DNA of 64,000 nucleotides. Origin: an uncultured Eubacteriales bacterium. Its GTDB lineage: Bacteria > Bacillota > Clostridia > Lachnospirales > Lachnospiraceae. Below are positions 32,712 through 41,360 of this stretch, one piece after another. Each line of letters starts with the position of its first letter. Position 1 is the stretch's first letter. A program made the translations under genes and the position numbers. The stretch lies in assembly GCA_900314525.1 (NCBI GenBank), contig OMVN01000006.1:24651-88650 (forward strand), given 5' to 3'. The notes below the pieces were generated by a model. That model saw only the letters and a list, made by a program, of their open reading frames with translations, was not told the DNA's origin and did no database searches.

Positions 32712-34430
32712 TTATTTTAATATTACAATAGCATTTGGAGGAAGCACAATAGTGTCATCTACCTGATATGGTTCCTCTTCTGTTACGCTTAACTCACCCT
32801 GAATACATGTATATCCATTTTCAGTTCTTGATAATTTAACCTGCTTTGTCTCATCATTGTTGCAGTTTGCAAGTATTATTATCTTACTTCCATTATATGT
32901 TTTAGAAACTGACATGATGTCCTCATCACCAGTCTCAATCTCTGCAAGCTGTCCTCTGGCAATTTCAGGGAAAATGTTTCTAAGTTTAAGTGCCTGTTTA
33001 ACATATGAAAGAACTGAATTCTTGTCCTTTTCCTGGTTATCTACGGCCTCAAAACTGTTTATTACATAATCCTTAGTCATATTGACAGGACCTCTTGTCT
33101 GTCCTTTTGTATCTTTAGCTGACCAAATCATTGGTGAACGTTTATTCTCATCTGCTCCTGAACCACCAAGTCCTATTTCATCTCCGTAATATATGAACGA
33201 TGCACCATTTATCATCATCTGAAGTCCCTGTGCAAATTTGATTCTGTTTTCTTTATATGCAAGGTATGCTGCTGGTCTGTCAATATCATGGTTGCTTAAA
33301 AATGATGCCTGTATAGCGTTTGGATTTGCTGCCTGCACCTCATTCTGTGACTGAACTAGACAATCTGCAAAATATTTTCCGTTATATGCAGGATCTGTTC
33401 CATGAGTAATATGTGATAATTCTCCATCCGATCCTGAATAGCTAAAATCAAAAGCACTGTCTATTCCACTTGTGAGATATGTTGCATAATCAGAAGTCCA
33501 TGTTTCTGCAACTATATATGCGTTTGGATTTACGCTCTTTACATAATTATTGAACCATGTAAGCACTTCAACATTTTTCTGTGTTTCTCCAGAGAAATAT
33601 TCTTTTGCAGCATCAAGTCTGAATCCATCAACACCCATATCCAGCCAGTATTTTGAAATCTGCTCAAATTCTGCCCTTACATCTGGATTTGCAAGATTAA
33701 GATCTGGCATCTGCTGTGAGAACTGTCCAAGATAGTAATATGGTGTTGATCCCACTGGGTAATAAATGCTTCCCTTCTTTTCTTTTGTAAATGTGTAATA
33801 ATCTACATATTTACAATCTGCAGGATTTGGTTCCTGGTCTGCAGGGAGACTCTGTAAATACTGTTTTGCCTGTTTAAACCATTCATTTGCTATAGATGAA
33901 TGATTCATTACAAGATCCATTATTACTGTAATTCCACGTTTGTGGCATTCATTAATTAAATTTTTGAAATCATCTAATGTTCCATATGCCTTATCAATTT
34001 CGCGATAATCTAATACATCATATTTGTGATATGATGGCGAAGGATTTACTGGCATAAACCAAATTGCATTACAACCTAAATCAGTATCTGTTTCTGGATT
34101 TCCATCATTAATGTAGTCCAGTTTCTGTATAACTCCGTTAATATCCCCCATTCCATCCCCGTCGCTGTCATAAAATGAACCGACAAAAATTTCATAAACA
34201 TTTCTGTTATTGTCTTCAATAACATTTAATTTTGTCTGAAGCTGTGGTTTAACTTCTGTTCCCTCAACTTCAAGTTTTCTGGTTGTCTCAGCTTCTTTAG
34301 CTGACTCAGTCTGAGCTTTTCCACCACTAGTTTTCTTGTTTGACTTGCCACATCCTGTAAATACAGATACAGAAAGTGTTAACGCCAGGGCAAATGCTGC
34401 CGACTTTTTAACGAATTGATTTCTTCTCAC
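32712..34430 (-). CDS. Alpha-amylase family GH13 lipoprotein
   Basis: The 572-residue enzyme is predicted to cleave alpha-1,4-glucans outside the cell. It has a lipoprotein signal peptide with lipobox FTGC (Cys near residue 26), a Lys/Ser/Glu-rich spacer and a full GH13 domain: region I DLVMNHSS, region II GFRLDAAKEYF with the nucleophile Asp near 272, region III IVAETWT with the acid/base Glu near 308, and region IV FLSNHDIDRP near 378. A C-terminal beta domain ends the protein. Start is GTG after AGGAG. It lies 20 bases after the Bax-inhibitor gene, so the two look co-transcribed. It has no binding module of its own; the four wall proteins next to it may supply this. Confidence 0.93.
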   Translation of the reverse strand: MRRNQFVKKSAAFALALTLSVSVFTGCGKSNKKTSGGKAQTESAKEAETTRKLEVEGTEVKPQLQTKLNVIEDNNRNVYEIFVGSFYDSDGDGMGDINGVIQKLDYINDGNPETDTDLGCNAIWFMPVNPSPSYHKYDVLDYREIDKAYGTLDDFKNLINECHKRGITVIMDLVMNHSSIANEWFKQAKQYLQSLPADQEPNPADCKYVDYYTFTKEKKGSIYYPVGSTPYYYLGQFSQQMPDLNLANPDVRAEFEQISKYWLDMGVDGFRLDAAKEYFSGETQKNVEVLTWFNNYVKSVNPNAYIVAETWTSDYATYLTSGIDSAFDFSYSGSDGELSHITHGTDPAYNGKYFADCLVQSQNEVQAANPNAIQASFLSNHDIDRPAAYLAYKENRIKFAQGLQMMINGASFIYYGDEIGLGGSGADENKRSPMIWSAKDTKGQTRGPVNMTKDYVINSFEAVDNQEKDKNSVLSYVKQALKLRNIFPEIARGQLAEIETGDEDIMSVSKTYNGSKIIILANCNNDETKQVKLSRTENGYTCIQGELSVTEEEPYQVDDTIVLPPNAIVILK

Positions 34431-34450
34431 TGATTTTCTCCTGTTTTTAT

Positions 34451-35266
34451 TTATTTTCTTTTTCCCATGATTGCAAGTAATCTGATAAATATATTAATAA
34501 AATCAAGATATAACTGCATTCCTGAGTATAAAGCTAAAACATTAATGTCGCTTTCTGATGCTGTATTGGCATATACCTTTACTTTCTGTGCATCATAAGC
34601 TGTAAGACCTACAAATATAAATACTACTATATAATTGATTGCCATATCCATTCCTGTATATCCAAAAATACCAGCAAATATAGATACGATTATTACTCCA
34701 ATAAGTGCCATTGAAAGCAGTGAGCCAAGGCTTGTTAAATCCTTTTTAGTAACTGCACCGATACCAGCCATAACTCCAAATAAAATAGCGGTTGTTAAAA
34801 ACACTTGCTGAATTGAACTGAGATCAAAAGCATAAAAAATCACTGACATTGTAACACCATTCATAATGGTATATGCAAGGTACATTACTGCTGCGGCTGC
34901 TACATTTTTCTTTCCGATGAAGTATGAAGCACCAATTGCCACAAGTACTTCAATTATAATTAGTGGCTTAAACGCATAATTTAACATTGAGTAGAATGTT
35001 GCTGCATCCATAGCTGTTGCAGTTGCTGCAAATGCTGTGATAAGAAGTGAAACAAGCATTACAATATATGATCTTGTTATTATTTTTGACTTTATCTCAT
35101 CTCTGTTCGTTGCTGTTTCAAATGAATTTACCTGGTCATAATATGTATTGCCATTCTGAGGATATCCGTTTGGCTGATATCCATTCTGCTGATATCCATT
35201 CTGCTGATATCCATTATCATATGAATGATATCCGTTGTCGTTGTTGTTTCCATAATAATTTTCCAT
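34451..35266 (-). CDS. Bax inhibitor-1 (UPF0005/YbhL-type) membrane protein
   Basis: This 271-residue protein has seven predicted membrane helices (residues 60-265), with the family stretches AAVMYLAYTIMNGVTMSVIF, AILFGVMAGIGAVTKKDLT and IFVGLTAYDAQKVKVYANT. Members are thought to move calcium or protons. The 50-residue cytosolic head is unusual: a run of NGYQ(Q/P) repeats rich in Asn, Gln, Tyr and Gly. It is the first gene of a pair with the amylase lipoprotein, an odd partnership. Start has GGAGAGG upstream. Confidence 0.88.
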   Translation of the reverse strand: MENYYGNNNDNGYHSYDNGYQQNGYQQNGYQPNGYPQNGNTYYDQVNSFETATNRDEIKSKIITRSYIVMLVSLLITAFAATATAMDAATFYSMLNYAFKPLIIIEVLVAIGASYFIGKKNVAAAAVMYLAYTIMNGVTMSVIFYAFDLSSIQQVFLTTAILFGVMAGIGAVTKKDLTSLGSLLSMALIGVIIVSIFAGIFGYTGMDMAINYIVVFIFVGLTAYDAQKVKVYANTASESDINVLALYSGMQLYLDFINIFIRLLAIMGKRK

Positions 35267-35307
35267 AATACAATCCTCTCCTTTTTGCTTATATAAGTAT
35301 TATAATA

Positions 35308-35321
35308 TCACAAGATTGTGA
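35308..35321. promoter_or_regulatory. Palindrome upstream of the Bax-inhibitor/amylase pair
   Basis: TCACAAGATTGTGA is an inverted repeat (TCACAA/TTGTGA, two-base centre) in the promoter region of the operon. It could be an operator; its regulator is unknown. Confidence 0.4.
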
Positions 35322-35330
35322 ATATTAAAA

Positions 35331-36617
35331 CTAATTAATATCTTTAAAATTATAGTTTCTTTTTCCTGTCTCATAATCATCTACAATGTTTCCATTTCCA
35401 AACATCTTATATTTATATGTACAGAGTCCGTCAAGTCCTACAGGGCCTCTTGCATGTAATTTTCCTGTACTTATTCCAACCTCTGCGCCGAAACCATATC
35501 TGTATCCATCGGCAAATCTTGTAGAGCAGTTATTATAAACCCCTGCCGAATCAACATTCTGCATAAAATATCCACATGCATCCCTATCTTCTGTAATAAT
35601 ACAGTCTGTGTGATGAGATCCGTATTTATTTATATGCATTACTGCTTCTTCAATATCATCTACGATTTTTACAGAAATTGTAAGATCCAGATATTCTGTG
35701 GCAAAATCTTCCTCTGTTGCTTCCTCACAGTCAATTATCTCACGAACATCACAAGTTCCTCTGACTTCAACATTTTTTGCTTTAAGACCAGCATTTAATG
35801 CTGGAAGGAGTTCTTTTGCTATATCCTTATGTACAAGTAATGTTTCTGTTGCATTACATACAGCAGGATACTGAGTTTTTGAATCAATGATAATTCTTAC
35901 TGCCTTATCTATATCCAGGTTCTTATCTGCATATATATGACATATACCATCAGCATGTCCCATAACTGGAATTTTTGTATTGCTCATTATATACTGAACA
36001 AACTGGTTAGAACCTCTTGGAATTAATAGATCTACAGATTCATGACATTTTAATATTTCATTTATGTCACTTCTTGCCTCAATCTGGAACATGCAGTTTT
36101 CTGGCAAACCTGCAGAAAGTGCCGCCTGATAAATGAGATTAAATACAACTCTATTTGTATTCATCGCCTCACTTCCACCCTTTAATATTGCACAGTTTCC
36201 GCTTTTTATACATAATGATGCGATCTGTACCATTGCATCTGGACGTGATTCAAAAATCACCCCAATTACACCAATAGGGCATGTCTCTTTAATAAGAAGT
36301 AAGTCCGAATCCAATTCTCTTTTCATAAGTTCTTTTGAAAGTGGATCCTCTAGTTTTATCAGGTCATTAATCCCTTTTACTACCCCATTTATTTTATCTT
36401 CGTTAAATTTAAGTCTTTTGAAAATCGATGATTTCAAGCCATCTTCTTCAGCCTTTTTAAGATCTGCTTCATTTGCACGTACTATTTCATCCATATTTGC
36501 AATCAGGCTGTCTGCAACTGCTCGTAATGCATTATTTCTTGTTTCCAGGGAAAGAGAAGCCATCTTATAGCTTGATAATTTCATAGAGGCTGCCTTATCC
36601 TTAATATTTACATCCAT
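35331..36617 (-). CDS. proA: Gamma-glutamyl phosphate reductase
   Basis: ProA reduces glutamyl 5-phosphate to the semialdehyde in proline synthesis. The 428-residue protein has the aldehyde-dehydrogenase-like catalytic cysteine in YPAVCNATETLLV, plus PIGVIGVIFESRPDA and DLLIPRGSNQFVQYI, all characteristic. I start it at 36617 (MDVNIKDKAASM), after AAGGAAGG; the frame is open slightly further. The usual partner proB is not in the window. Confidence 0.95.
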   Translation of the reverse strand: MDVNIKDKAASMKLSSYKMASLSLETRNNALRAVADSLIANMDEIVRANEADLKKAEEDGLKSSIFKRLKFNEDKINGVVKGINDLIKLEDPLSKELMKRELDSDLLLIKETCPIGVIGVIFESRPDAMVQIASLCIKSGNCAILKGGSEAMNTNRVVFNLIYQAALSAGLPENCMFQIEARSDINEILKCHESVDLLIPRGSNQFVQYIMSNTKIPVMGHADGICHIYADKNLDIDKAVRIIIDSKTQYPAVCNATETLLVHKDIAKELLPALNAGLKAKNVEVRGTCDVREIIDCEEATEEDFATEYLDLTISVKIVDDIEEAVMHINKYGSHHTDCIITEDRDACGYFMQNVDSAGVYNNCSTRFADGYRYGFGAEVGISTGKLHARGPVGLDGLCTYKYKMFGNGNIVDDYETGKRNYNFKDIN

Positions 36618-36712
36618 TTTCCATAACCTTCCTTTCAAATAATTACACTATTACCGTATGATAATATTCCATTTAATATAGCATACCTATTAATAAGTGT
36701 CAAAAGAAAAAG

Positions 36713-36748
36713 TGCCTCCAAATTGCAAAATCTGCTCATTTGGAGGCA
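36713..36748 (-). terminator. Terminator after bioY
   Basis: On the minus strand TGCCTCCAAAT pairs with ATTTGGAGGCA and is followed by five T. Confidence 0.8.
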
Positions 36749-36772
36749 TTAGTTAATTTTACTTATATTTAT

Positions 36773-37330
36773 TTAATTTACACTTCTGCTTAACTCAGAT
36801 AACTCAGGCATTAACTTCTTCAATCTGTTTCCTGTCACAGCAGCAAGGACTATTTTTATTGCATCTCCTGGTAAAAATGGAACTACACATAATGAAATTG
36901 CCTTGGCTACTGACATTTTTGTGAGTATTATAAACCACACTGTACCGAGAATATAACAAACAGCCATTCCTACAACACAGGCGATAATCATCATATAAAT
37001 TTTATCGTTTGTAATTCTAACAACAAATCCTGTAACCAATGCGGCAAATATATATCCAACAATATATCCGCCTGTATGTCCTGTTATTGCTCCAAGTCCG
37101 CCCTTAAATCCAGCAAATACTGGTACTCCAGCAACTCCAAGAAGAACAAACACACTAACTGATGACGCTCCTGCCCATGGTCCCAAAATAATTCCTGCAA
37201 GATAAACCGCAAAAAGTGCAAGGTTTATAGGAATAAATTCTAATGGTATCTGAATCTGCGAACACACTGCCAGCAGTGCTGCAAACAATGCACACATAGT
37301 AATTAATATTGTTTTGTTTTTATTTATCAT
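36773..37330 (-). CDS. bioY: Biotin transporter BioY (ECF S component)
   Basis: BioY is the membrane subunit that binds biotin and works with the shared ECF energizing module (not encoded here). The 185-residue protein has six predicted helices and the family motif VFAGFKGGLGAITGHTGGYI, with IPLEFIPINLALFAVYLAG near the front. Start at 37330 follows AGGAGGTG; the longer open frame begins before the promoter's -10 and is excluded. Single gene with its own promoter and terminator. Confidence 0.93.
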   Translation of the reverse strand: MINKNKTILITMCALFAALLAVCSQIQIPLEFIPINLALFAVYLAGIILGPWAGASSVSVFVLLGVAGVPVFAGFKGGLGAITGHTGGYIVGYIFAALVTGFVVRITNDKIYMMIIACVVGMAVCYILGTVWFIILTKMSVAKAISLCVVPFLPGDAIKIVLAAVTGNRLKKLMPELSELSRSVN

Positions 37331-37355
37331 AACACACCTCCTGTATTTCAACAGA

Positions 37356-37384
37356 AGTATATTACCTTTTTCAGTATATGTCAA
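37356..37384 (-). promoter_or_regulatory. Promoter of bioY
   Basis: On the minus strand TTGACA (37379-37384) and TATACT (37356-37361) are 17 bases apart, 25 bases before the start codon. Confidence 0.75.
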
Positions 37385-37389
37385 CTATT

Positions 37390-38602
37390 TTATTTGTTAT
37401 GGTTAACATTTTTTAAGTAAATGATTAACAATACAATTGCCTTAAATATATTATCAGCAATCATACAATACCATACAGCACTAAGTGACATATGCCATAC
37501 CTGTGTACACAGAAATGTACTGAATATTCTAATACCCCACATACTAAATGTTTCCACATAGAATATCTCCTTAGTTTTACCCATACCGTAATATATTCCT
37601 TCTAGCGCTATCATGAGCCCAAAAAAAGGTTCTGTAAAAGCTACCAGTTTTAATACAGATGACCCTGTTTGTGCCACTCTTATACTATTAGTAAATATCC
37701 GCATCAGAGGATACGAAACGAAGTACAAAATAATTCCATTGATAATCATCATCAATACTGTAATTAATATACAGAGTTTTTCTGTGACAATTGTTTTCTT
37801 CCTATCTTTTTCTCCTATTGCATTACCTATTAGAGATGAGGATGCAGTTCTCAATCCATAACCTGGTATGTAAAACAATATTTTCCAAAGCCGGAATCGT
37901 AATCTTCATACATTTTGAAAGAATTCTCTTATCTGGCCTTATTGTCCCTATATTAAATTTAAGTCTGTCATCCCTGAACGAGAATGCAAACATAAGAACT
38001 CCGCCTATCAGATAAGATATTGCAGATGCAATTGCTGCACCCTTTACTCCCAGTCCTGCACCATAAATAAATACTGTATTTAAAATTATATTTAATAAAT
38101 TAGATAAAAGATTTATCCTCATAGGGGTTCTGGTATTCTTAATTGCCCTCAGTGCTGAACCATAAATAATTGTAAATGACCTGAAAAGCATAACTGTACT
38201 TATTATAAGAAAATACTCAGACGCGTCTTTTCTAATATCTTTTGCAGCATTCATCCAAACCGGAATAAAAGGACTTAACGCCACGCACAAGATAGTCATA
38301 ATAATTCCACAGATTATGGTAACAATAAATGCGTTTGCAGATAACTTTGACGTATTTTCATAATTCTTAGACCCGGATTCCTTTGCCATTAATGCAAGTA
38401 TGGCTATTCCAAACGCATAGGGTACACTGTTAACAAGCCAGGTTATTGTTGTTGTAGTGGACACAGCAGCTGTGGCATTTTCACCTAAATGTCCCACCAT
38501 TGCCGTATCCACATACTGGAGAAGCGTACTCATTACATGTTCTATGATTGTTGGTATTGAAAGGAATATTAGTGATTTTAAAATATTTCTTTTATAACTC
38601 AT
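37390..38602 (-). pseudogene. MATE-family efflux protein, internal deletion and frameshift
   Basis: MATE proteins export drugs or metabolites using a cation gradient. The first 240 residues (MSYKRNILKSLIFLSIPTII, VDTAMVGHLGENATAAVS) and the last 160 (PGYGLRTASSSLIGNAIGEKD, FTEPFFGLMIALEGIYYG) are good MATE halves but lie in different frames. The break is near 37880: the first half runs to KITIPALENI and the second resumes at LFYIPGYGL, whereas intact members have about 35-40 more residues between them. A deletion of roughly 100 bases is therefore the cause, which rules out a simple read error. The encoded transporter cannot function. Confidence 0.85.
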
Positions 38603-38679
38603 TAAATCTCCTTTAGACCCGAATTAAAGTTTAACTTCTCCATTTTATTATATAATTGTTATTTTTGCATCAATTAATT

Positions 38680-39123
38680 TTACATTTTTTGATGAATGTG
38701 ATTTTCCTCATTGCTATTTTTATATTCTTCTGCATCCGAATCCGCCTTTGTCCTGTGTACTGTTCCTGGTTTATGCTGTGGTGGTGCGTAAACCGAAGAT
38801 AATTTAAGTGGTGTTCTTCCACAATTCACAATATTGTGATAAGTTCCTGCTGGAATAAACACTCCACATCCTGGATATATTTGCTGTTTCTCCATTCCTC
38901 GGCACATTTTAATCACAGCCATTCCTGTACCCTGTTCAACTCTTATATACTGATCTGTATTTTTATGAATCTCCATGCCAACCTCTCCACCTGGTGGTAT
39001 AGACATCACTGTCAATTGCAGATGCTTTCCTGTCCACAAAGTAGTTCTAAAATTTCTGTTTACAGATGCAATTTTATATACATCTAAAGCTTCTGGTTCT
39101 GGTCCATTATCAATTACATGCAT
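38680..39123 (-). CDS. Cupin-domain protein
   Basis: The 147-residue protein has a single cupin barrel: motif 1 is GGEVGMEIHKNTDQYIRVEQG and motif 2 PAGTYHNIVNCGRTPLKL, with His, Glu and His ligands present. The tail is hydrophilic and charged. Small mannose-6-phosphate-isomerase-like cupins of this length bind a metal and a sugar or small acid; the exact role cannot be read. It sits between the MATE pseudogene and the truncated GGDEF gene, with no clear operon link. Confidence 0.85.
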   Translation of the reverse strand: MHVIDNGPEPEALDVYKIASVNRNFRTTLWTGKHLQLTVMSIPPGGEVGMEIHKNTDQYIRVEQGTGMAVIKMCRGMEKQQIYPGCGVFIPAGTYHNIVNCGRTPLKLSSVYAPPQHKPGTVHRTKADSDAEEYKNSNEENHIHQKM

Positions 39124-39163
39124 ATAGTTATACTCCGTTTTTTATATCATTGTATGCATGGAT

Positions 39164-40435
39164 TTATCCCCTGTTACTATTCTTTATTGTTTCATGTCCA
39201 TACTCATCATTTGCCACCTTAAGATTATTTACATCAAAAAACACCATGCTATAATCTTGTTTTATATCTATTTTATTAAATATTTTTTTTGCACCGGTTC
39301 GGTTATACACACCTGTCATTCCATCTAGATATGCAACTTCCTCTAAGTGTTTCTTATGGTGCATTTCACTCGTTATTGCTGCAAAATATCCTCCAGACAG
39401 AGAAAATACAAAGGTAAACATTCCAAGTACAGAAAATGAATATGGAAACATTTTTGCAAACTCAGGTGAAACTCCCGAAATTTCAAACCTTAATACATCA
39501 AGCAATAATATGGCACCTGAAATAATAATTCCCATCCAAATTATATCTAGGTTTAAGTTTATTTCCTGTTTAACAAATATTCTTACAAGAATTACTATTA
39601 TAAGACCAGCTGCCAGTAATCCTCTCATAACATGTACTAATTTTGTGTAATGAATGGTTGTTGTAAAATTGAGAAATGTTGCGACAATAAAAAATATTGA
39701 ATATATATTAAGTAAAATCTTATCAATATATCTAGACTTTCCTTCGCTTCCAAGCATCAAAAATCCACAGAACGGTACCGGCATAAAGAAAAGTGCCACA
39801 TATTCCGCATTTGCGGCTATATGTGTCTCACTGATTATCATATACAGCATGTCATTAAATCCAAGCATCCATATTCCCATTGTGGCCACAAAAACTCCAA
39901 GATAAAAACCTTGTCTTTCTATTTTATTAAATGTTCCAAAAAGCAGAACCATTACAAGTACAAAAATAGCAAGGCCAACAGATGCCATACAGAAGACAAA
40001 TTCAAGCTTGTTCCCAGCTATTGGGTATCTTAATGACATTTCTGTAGGAAAAAGTAAGACATTCCTTACTTTATCAAGAGAATCATTTTCGTAATTATAA
40101 CATTCAACTGTTATATCATTACCCCAGGCATCATCTGGAATACCTATATTAACAAACACGTTTCCTATCTGTTTATTATTTTTTACCTGATCATGACCAT
40201 ATGAATATAATAACCTGTCATTATATTTAATATCAACTGTACAGTTATATAATTTCATACAGAGAGAAGAATTAATAAATGGCTTTTTCTCAGGCATTCT
40301 AATATTTAAAATAAGTTTATCCCCTATATCCAGTTTTTCAAAATAGTTTGTATTATAACTCTTTTTGTTTCCATCTTTTTTTATAACAGTAACCTCTATA
40401 TCAGAATCCAGTTTAGTATTAGGATATTTGTCCAT
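39164..40435 (-). pseudogene. 7TM receptor-like protein with truncated GGDEF domain
   Basis: The 423-residue frame has an extracytoplasmic beta-rich part (about 1-130), seven membrane helices of the 7TMR-DISM type (about 145-360) and the beginning of a GGDEF domain (YLDGMTGVYNRTGAKK, FFDVNNLKVANDEYGHE), which then stops before the GGDEF signature; about 110 residues are missing. The front is damaged too: a hydrophobic helix (IFIFITIIGIIYFALSYF) is encoded in frame just upstream of the ATG at 40435 without any start codon, and a good ribosome-binding site (GCAGGAG, near 40530) points to an ATT in another frame. It cannot make c-di-GMP. Confidence 0.75.
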
Positions 40436-40596
40436 TCCGCTAATATTTGATGAAAAATAAGATAATGCGAAATATATAATTCCTATTATGGTTATAAAAA
40501 TAAATATTTTTTCTTTGTAATTTTAACTCCTGCACTTAGTATATTTTTTTTAGAAATAATACCATTCATAAATTTCTCACTACCTTTGCGTATTTA

Positions 40597-41151
40597 TTAT
40601 TCCTTATTTTCCGAAGAATTCTTTTTCTCAATTAATTTCAGGCTATACTCACCCACATAACTAAATATTATACCTATAATTATCCCTGTAACTACATCAC
40701 TTGGAAAATGTACGGCCACATAAAGTCTTGAAAACGCAATTAGTATTGCAAGAATTATTGCCGGAATTCCTATTTTTTTATTTCCTTTTCTGAGCATTGT
40801 ATATCCAACTGCAAAAGAACTGCTAGAATGTCCTGATGGAAATGAATAATCAGTTGGTTTCTTTACCAGGGGATTTAATCCGTTGATTTTTGTCCAAGGT
40901 CTTCCCCTCTTCACTAAATGCTTTATTATTCCATTACATACAATTACTTCCTCAACAAGAGCAATTGCGCAGATTATCCCAATTCTTCTGGTTGGCTTAT
41001 ATATGATTAACATCAATGTAATTAAAATCCATATTATTCCAGAATTACCTATATTAGATACAAATTTCATAAACCAGGTAAAGTAATCATTTACTATATT
41101 ATTTCTGATAAACCACAATATAGTCTTATCCATATAAAGTATAGTTTCCAT
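40597..41151 (-). CDS. PAP2-family membrane phosphatase
   Basis: This 184-residue membrane protein has the three phosphatase motifs in order: KHLVKRGRP, PSGHSSSSF and SRLYVAVHFPSDV, with about five helices. Relatives dephosphorylate undecaprenyl pyrophosphate or phosphatidate at the outer membrane face. The start follows GGGAG. It stands divergent from the EAL gene with 209 bases between them. Confidence 0.9.
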   Translation of the reverse strand: METILYMDKTILWFIRNNIVNDYFTWFMKFVSNIGNSGIIWILITLMLIIYKPTRRIGIICAIALVEEVIVCNGIIKHLVKRGRPWTKINGLNPLVKKPTDYSFPSGHSSSSFAVGYTMLRKGNKKIGIPAIILAILIAFSRLYVAVHFPSDVVTGIIIGIIFSYVGEYSLKLIEKKNSSENKE

Positions 41152-41260
41152 TTTTTCTCCCTTTTTTTTTTCTTACTATATTATTATATTAATATTTTTT
41201 TCAAAATCAACGAGATGACTTTATTATTTACATATATTTCATAATTGCGACAAATTTTTA

Positions 41261-41289
41261 TTGATTTTGTTTTATAGTTTTTGTATAGT
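41261..41289 (+). promoter_or_regulatory. Promoter of the EAL gene
   Basis: TTGATT (41261-41266) and TATAGT (41284-41289) are 17 bases apart, 70 bases before the start codon. Confidence 0.6.
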
Positions 41290-41360
41290 TAATATATGTA
41301 GTTTTGTGTTCTTTATAAACACAGACAAGTTTTGAACGAAAAAGAGAGGAGGTACTGTAT

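Noticed and set aside
37385-37412. BirA-type operator upstream of bioY (TTGTTATGGTTAACA)
   Set aside because: Only a weak half-palindrome is seen, it lies upstream of the -35 within the MATE remnant, and the second half-site at normal spacing is absent.
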